Source: a virus
Virus record (IMG/VR): IMGVR_UViG_3300021138_000104
Location: 1-33,408 of that record
Length of the DNA: 33,408 bases
Strand: one strand, 5' to 3'
The notes beneath the pieces were generated by a model, which worked only from the letters and a program-made list of their open reading frames with translations, was not told where the DNA came from and did not search any database. Numbering within the stretch: position 1 is the first letter of the stretch; each line of letters opens with the position of its first letter. Position numbers and translations under genes: made by a program. Positions 30,025-33,408 of this stretch are shown here, piece by piece.

Positions 30025-30576
30025 ATGTCAAATACTTTTACTTCTTATCTAGCCAAAAGCGTTGGGCCAACTCCAGCAGCAATTATAACGGCTGCGGCAT
30101 CTACTCAAACGACAGTTATTGGCTTGACGGTTGGAAACACAACAAGTAGCGCAATCAATGTTGACATTTATGTTACCCGGTCTTCAGTTTCTTATTATGT
30201 GGCAAAAGGTGCGTCAGTTAATCCGGGAACAACCTTTGTTGCAGTTGGTGGCGATCAGAAGTTAGTTTTGGTATCGGGGGATATTTTGTACGTTGCAACA
30301 TCTGGAACAACTTCGGTAGCAACAACGGCTACGAGCGGAACGGGAACAACCGCAACAGTGTCCTTTGCTGCCCAGCCAGTAGCTCCAGCAGTTGGTTCCT
30401 CGGTAACAATTGCGGGTGTAACGCCAGCAGGGTACAATGGAACCTATACGGTGACATCTGCCACGACTACATCAGTTTCATATGCCAATGCAACGACAGG
30501 CGCTCAAACGGTTGCGGGTACAGCTACCCTTGCACCAGCAGCAGATGTCATTGCTTCGGTTTTGCAAATTAGTTAA
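30025..30576 (+). CDS. Beta-rich virion protein in the fibre block
   Basis: This 183-residue protein (MSNTFTSYLAKSVGPTPAAI) has a first beta domain (TTVIGLTVGNTTSSAINVDI, YYVAKGASVNPGTTFVAVGG, QKLVLVSGDILYV), a pattern I associate with small neck/fibre-attachment proteins. A second region (GTTATVSFAAQPVAPAVGSS, VTIAGVTPAGYNGTYTVTSA) is like a bacterial Ig-like repeat inserted before the last strand. CAAGGAA precedes the ATG. Probably exposed on the virion. Confidence 0.6.
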   Translation: MSNTFTSYLAKSVGPTPAAIITAAASTQTTVIGLTVGNTTSSAINVDIYVTRSSVSYYVAKGASVNPGTTFVAVGGDQKLVLVSGDILYVATSGTTSVATTATSGTGTTATVSFAAQPVAPAVGSSVTIAGVTPAGYNGTYTVTSATTTSVSYANATTGAQTVAGTATLAPAADVIASVLQIS

Positions 30577-30587
30577 TTGGAGCTACC

Positions 30588-30803
30588 ATGTCATATACAG
30601 GCGTACTTGGAACAATACCTTCAAGTCAAATAACTCAGCCGACTGGCTCGGGTGGCGATCAGATTTTCTTTCAAAACGGTAAAACGATAAATAACAGCTA
30701 TACGGTCCCAGCTAATACTAACGCTGGCACATTTGGCCCCATTACAATTGTAGCAACAGCAACGGTGACAGTCCCATCAACCTCAAATTGGACGGTGATC
30801 TAA
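30588..30803 (+). CDS. Small fibre-related protein
   Basis: This 71-residue protein MSYTGVLGTIPSSQITQPTG continues GGDQIFFQNGKTINNSYTVP and ends in ITIVATATVTVPSTSNWTVI. The second and third parts (D-VF-EN---V---YTI----NA---GPI-I-----VTVP-GS-W-I) are a conserved beta-helix-like end found repeatedly in phage fibre genes. It is probably an attached or shed fibre module. TTGGAGC precedes the ATG. Confidence 0.65.
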   Translation: MSYTGVLGTIPSSQITQPTGSGGDQIFFQNGKTINNSYTVPANTNAGTFGPITIVATATVTVPSTSNWTVI

Positions 30804-30804
30804 T

Positions 30805-31356
30805 ATGGGAAATGTTACCCTTAATGGTGCAACTTCTGGTCAAATTACCCTGTCACCAACGGCGGTAGCGGGTACGAATACAGTCACCGTTGCAGCCCAA
30901 ACAGGTACGCTTAATGTGGCGGCCCCTGCGTTTAGTGGGTACGCATCAGCCTCACAGACCGTGACGCTAAACACTACCACCAAAGTCGCGATCAATACCA
31001 AAGATTTTGATACAAACACCAACTACGATGCAACGACCAATTACCGTTTCACGCCGACGGTTGCTGGTTATTACCAAATAAACGTAGCTTTAAGAGGTCA
31101 GGTTGTTACTACATTTACACAGTGTGTAGCTTCTATATACAAAAACGGTTCTGAATATAAAAGGTTTGCGGCCAATGCACCCTTTAGCGCAAATTCTGCA
31201 TTCACTCAAACTGGCAATGCCGTAGTCTATTGTAACGGATCAACAGATTACATTGAATTTTATGGTACTGTAAACGGAACTGGAACGGCAACTTTTGATG
31301 CCTCTAGTTCTTCTGTAAGTTCGCAGTTTTCCGCCGCGCTTGTGAGGGGGGCATAA
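30805..31356 (+). CDS. Fibre protein with C1q-like C-terminal domain
   Basis: This 183-residue protein starts with a short beta N-terminus (MGNVTLNGATSGQITLSPTA). Residues about 42-180 carry the C1q/TNF-like jelly-roll pattern: FSGYASASQTVTLNTTTKVA, FDTNTNYDATTNYRFTPTVA with GYYQINVALRG, then SIYKNGSEYKRF and FYGTVNGTGTATF near the end. C1q-like domains are trimeric and often form receptor-binding heads in phage fibres. It begins two bases after the preceding stop-linked gene and precedes two further fibre genes. Confidence 0.75.
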   Translation: MGNVTLNGATSGQITLSPTAVAGTNTVTVAAQTGTLNVAAPAFSGYASASQTVTLNTTTKVAINTKDFDTNTNYDATTNYRFTPTVAGYYQINVALRGQVVTTFTQCVASIYKNGSEYKRFAANAPFSANSAFTQTGNAVVYCNGSTDYIEFYGTVNGTGTATFDASSSSVSSQFSAALVRGA

Positions 31357-31357
31357 T

Positions 31358-32416
31358 ATGACCGCAACACTCAAAACTACTATTATCCAAGAGCCGTCAT
31401 CGGCCAGTTCCAACATCCAGCTTGATGCCAATGGAAACACGTATCTTGTCCCAGTGACGGGCAACGTAGGTATTGGGACGATTTCGCCGGGAAATAAACT
31501 TGTCGTTTCAAATAATACAAGCTCTGCTCCGGCAGGTCCGTCCAGCACTATTGCATCAATTATTGGAGCAGATAACGGAACTTCTAGGCTTTTAATTGAC
31601 TCTTTTGGGGCATCAGCATCATCTAATTTGTCTCTTAGAAGGGCATTTGGTACTGCTGCATCTCCAAGTGCCATTACATCTGCTGACAGTATTCTTGGTA
31701 CTGTAGCTGCATTTGGTTATGGCGCAACGGGTTATTCTTCTACAAATCGGGCAAACGTCGGTTTTTACACTGCCGAAAGTTGGACCGATACAGCCCAAGG
31801 AGCATATGTTAGCTTTACTACAACTGCTACTGGATCAACAACTACTTCAGAACGTATGCGTATCGACTCCTCCGGCAATCTGCTGGTGGGGACGACAAAT
31901 TCAGTCCCCGGAAATGGAAGTGGTAATAACGTATCTGGTTTTTCTGCAAATAATAATGGAACTACTTGGTGTAGTCGTAGTGGTTTTTACGCATTATCAG
32001 CAAATAGAGTTGATATTACTGGCGGCGTTATTGAATTAAATAGTGCTGGCAACGCAGTTGGTTCAATATCTGTTACATCATCAGCTACAGCATATAACAC
32101 GTCATCCGACTACCGCCTCAAAGAAAACGTAACGCCAATGATGACTGGCCTTACAACGGTCAGCGCATTAAAACCGGTCAACTACGACTGGATCAAAGAT
32201 AAGTCTGAAGGTGAAGGTTTCATCGCCCATGAGCTTCAGGCTATAATTCCTCATGCAGTTACTGGCGTTAAAGATGCGGTAGACGATGAAGGAAGGCCTG
32301 TCTATCAAGGCGTCGATTACAGCAAAATCGTAGTTCATCTCGTTGCTGCCATCCAAGAGCAGCAAGCCACTATCACATCCCTAACTGCTCGTATCGCTAC
32401 GCTGGAGGCTAAATAA
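31358..32416 (+). CDS. Fibre protein with S74-type self-cleaving chaperone, copy 1
   Basis: This 352-residue protein has the beta repeat GNVGIGTISPGNKLVV (35-50), a variable middle, ERMRIDSSGNLLVGTT (165-180), and a C-terminal intramolecular chaperone from about residue 249: S250-D-Y-R-L-K255-E-N-V, LKPVNYDWI, GFIAHELQAIIPHAV, VDYSKIVVHLVAAIQEQQA, then a coiled-coil end. S250 and K255 have the five-residue spacing of the catalytic Ser-Lys pair of endosialidase-type S74 domains, so the chaperone should trimerise the fibre and cut itself off. The middle part (about 185-240) is probably the receptor-facing section. Confidence 0.9.
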   Translation: MTATLKTTIIQEPSSASSNIQLDANGNTYLVPVTGNVGIGTISPGNKLVVSNNTSSAPAGPSSTIASIIGADNGTSRLLIDSFGASASSNLSLRRAFGTAASPSAITSADSILGTVAAFGYGATGYSSTNRANVGFYTAESWTDTAQGAYVSFTTTATGSTTTSERMRIDSSGNLLVGTTNSVPGNGSGNNVSGFSANNNGTTWCSRSGFYALSANRVDITGGVIELNSAGNAVGSISVTSSATAYNTSSDYRLKENVTPMMTGLTTVSALKPVNYDWIKDKSEGEGFIAHELQAIIPHAVTGVKDAVDDEGRPVYQGVDYSKIVVHLVAAIQEQQATITSLTARIATLEAK

Positions 32417-32890
32417 CATGGCTATCACCCTAAACGGCTCCACGGGCATTCAAAACGTCCTTGGCTCAGCAGCAGCTCCCTCTGAAAGCAATACCACGTC
32501 ATCCAACACTGGCGTATATTTCCCAACCAGCACGACGCTTGGGTTGTCCACGGCGGGTACAAATGCTGTGTATGTCGATGCTTCGCAGAATGTAGGTATT
32601 GGGACGACTTCGCCGGGATATAAATTAGAAGTTTATGCAGCATCTAACAGTCTTCAGATTGAGTCGGTTGTTCATAATTTTAATATTGGTACTGGTGTTG
32701 CGGCTATTGGTTTTAATACAGCGGGTTCTGGTGAAACGTCATCTACCAAAGCTGGTATTGGTTTAGTCCGTGGTTTTGCTTTTGGTGGCGGAGCATTAGC
32801 ATTTTACAATAACAATTCTGGTGCAGCCGGTGACTTCACAACCGCAGATGAAAAAATGAGACTTGATGCCTCCGGCAATCTGCTGGTGGG
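31466..32890 (+). repeat. DNA repeats shared by the two S74 fibre genes
   Basis: GTAGGTATTGGGACGA is identical at 31466-31481 and 32592-32607, and a 22-base identity occurs at 31869-31890 and 32869-32890 (the codons around S/AGNLLVG). These short identities flank the variable parts and could act as recombination joints between fibres. Confidence 0.8.
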
Positions 32891-33302
32891 TTACACTTCT
32901 TCAAACGGTTCATATAAATTACAGGTCAATTCGCAGATTTTTGCAACATCATCAACGATTGCAACATCTGACGCCAATTACAAAACAAATGTTACGCCGC
33001 TTATTGGTGCGTTAGACCTTGTAAACAAATTAAATCCGGTTTCTTTTAATTGGAAACAGCATCCGGTTCATGATTTTGATACACAAAACACAACGGTTGG
33101 TTTTTTGGCTCAAGAGGTGCAAACTGCATTGTCCGGTCAGGCTTACGTCAACAGCATTGTCAAAGAAAGCGAAGTTACACTTCCTGATGAAACCAAAGAG
33201 AAATTTCTTGGTATTGCGGAAGGCAACATGATTGCCATTCTTACAAAAGCAATTCAGGAACTTAAAGCAGAATTTGACGCATATAAAGCAAGCCATCCAT
33301 AA
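32418..33302 (+). CDS. Fibre protein with S74-type self-cleaving chaperone, copy 2
   Basis: This 294-residue protein shares QNVGIGTTSPGYKLEV (58-73) and EKMRLDASGNLLVGYT (145-160) with the gene before it. It ends in a divergent S74 domain: S184-D-A-N-Y-K189-T-N-V, LNPVSFNWKQHP, VGFLAQEVQTAL and a helical end (AILTKAIQELKAEFDAYKAS). The Ser/Lys dyad is kept although the flanking residues differ from the usual SD-RLK-N. The N-terminus differs (ITLNGSTGIQNVLGSAAAPS), a common fibre start. It is probably an alternative receptor-binding fibre. Confidence 0.88.
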   Translation: MAITLNGSTGIQNVLGSAAAPSESNTTSSNTGVYFPTSTTLGLSTAGTNAVYVDASQNVGIGTTSPGYKLEVYAASNSLQIESVVHNFNIGTGVAAIGFNTAGSGETSSTKAGIGLVRGFAFGGGALAFYNNNSGAAGDFTTADEKMRLDASGNLLVGYTSSNGSYKLQVNSQIFATSSTIATSDANYKTNVTPLIGALDLVNKLNPVSFNWKQHPVHDFDTQNTTVGFLAQEVQTALSGQAYVNSIVKESEVTLPDETKEKFLGIAEGNMIAILTKAIQELKAEFDAYKASHP

Positions 33303-33314
33303 GGGGACATACTA

Positions 33315-33408
33315 TGACACTTGATCTTAACATCAACGATATCAATCTTATCCTTCAAGCACTTGGCAATGCGCCATACGCACAAGTGTTTGAGTTAGTG
33401 CAGAAAAT
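33315..33408 (+). CDS. Small phage protein, cut by the window end
   Basis: AAGGGGAC at 33302-33309 precedes the ATG at 33315. The 31 visible codons read MTLDLNINDINLILQALGNA then PYAQVFELVQK, which matches the start of a small phage protein of unknown function that often follows fibre genes (MTL-LNI-DVN-IL-ALG--PY--VF-L--KI). The 3' end lies outside the window. Confidence 0.6.

Overview
The window is part of a tailed double-stranded DNA phage genome, or a viral contig, whose ends are not in view. There is no integrase, tRNA or bacterial housekeeping gene. Genes are packed with 1-14 nt overlaps and arranged in phage modules. A portal protein, a P22 gp4-like head-to-tail adaptor and a large set of fibres, with no tape-measure gene in view, fit a short-tailed (podovirus-like) virion; the genome may continue on either side. 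The host cannot be read with confidence. The MDIVERLR/EIERLR small proteins and the exported HNH nuclease resemble proteins I associate with Alphaproteobacteria and their phages, which is weak evidence.

Layout. (1) 1-6136, plus strand: an accessory and replication module. It holds three tandem EIERLR proteins, a remnant-like microgene, a 40-aa membrane protein with a 7-residue tandem duplication, an exported HNH nuclease, a small protein ending in an SSB-type tail, a ~400-nt non-coding stretch that folds into many nested stems (probable structured RNA with its own promoter), a cytoplasmic HNH endonuclease, small proteins, an SF2 helicase and a zinc-finger/Toprim primase. (2) 6171-6202: a bidirectional terminator between convergent operons. 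(3) 6206-8997, minus strand: nine small genes of mostly unknown function, including a Cro-like HTH protein and a 34-aa membrane protein. Five of them start behind an almost identical leader, and hairpins fill the gaps. (4) 9000-9400: a divergent control region. (5) 9400-20410, plus strand: packaging and head module, with small and large terminase subunits, a HlyC-like lysine acyltransferase, a 628-aa low-complexity protein, portal, a GroES-like co-chaperonin, scaffold, a head protein and the major capsid protein, closed by a strong terminator. (6) 20455-33408, plus strand: further virion proteins, small basic KGG-motif proteins, the head-to-tail adaptor carrying an inserted discoidin-like domain, a 1549-aa fibre, a glycine-rich fibre protein, a C1q-like protein and two successive S74-chaperone fibres.

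How the parts fit. Helicase and primase belong to replication; no polymerase is in view. The terminases, portal, scaffold and capsid proteins build and fill the head, with the GroES-like protein probably assisting folding through the host GroEL. The fibre block probably supplies several alternative receptor-binding tips. The most unusual items are the putative structured RNA at 1908-2311, the HlyC-type acyltransferase inside the packaging module together with five lysine/diglycine (KGG) proteins that could be its substrates, and the minus-strand cassette array with a shared translation-initiation leader.
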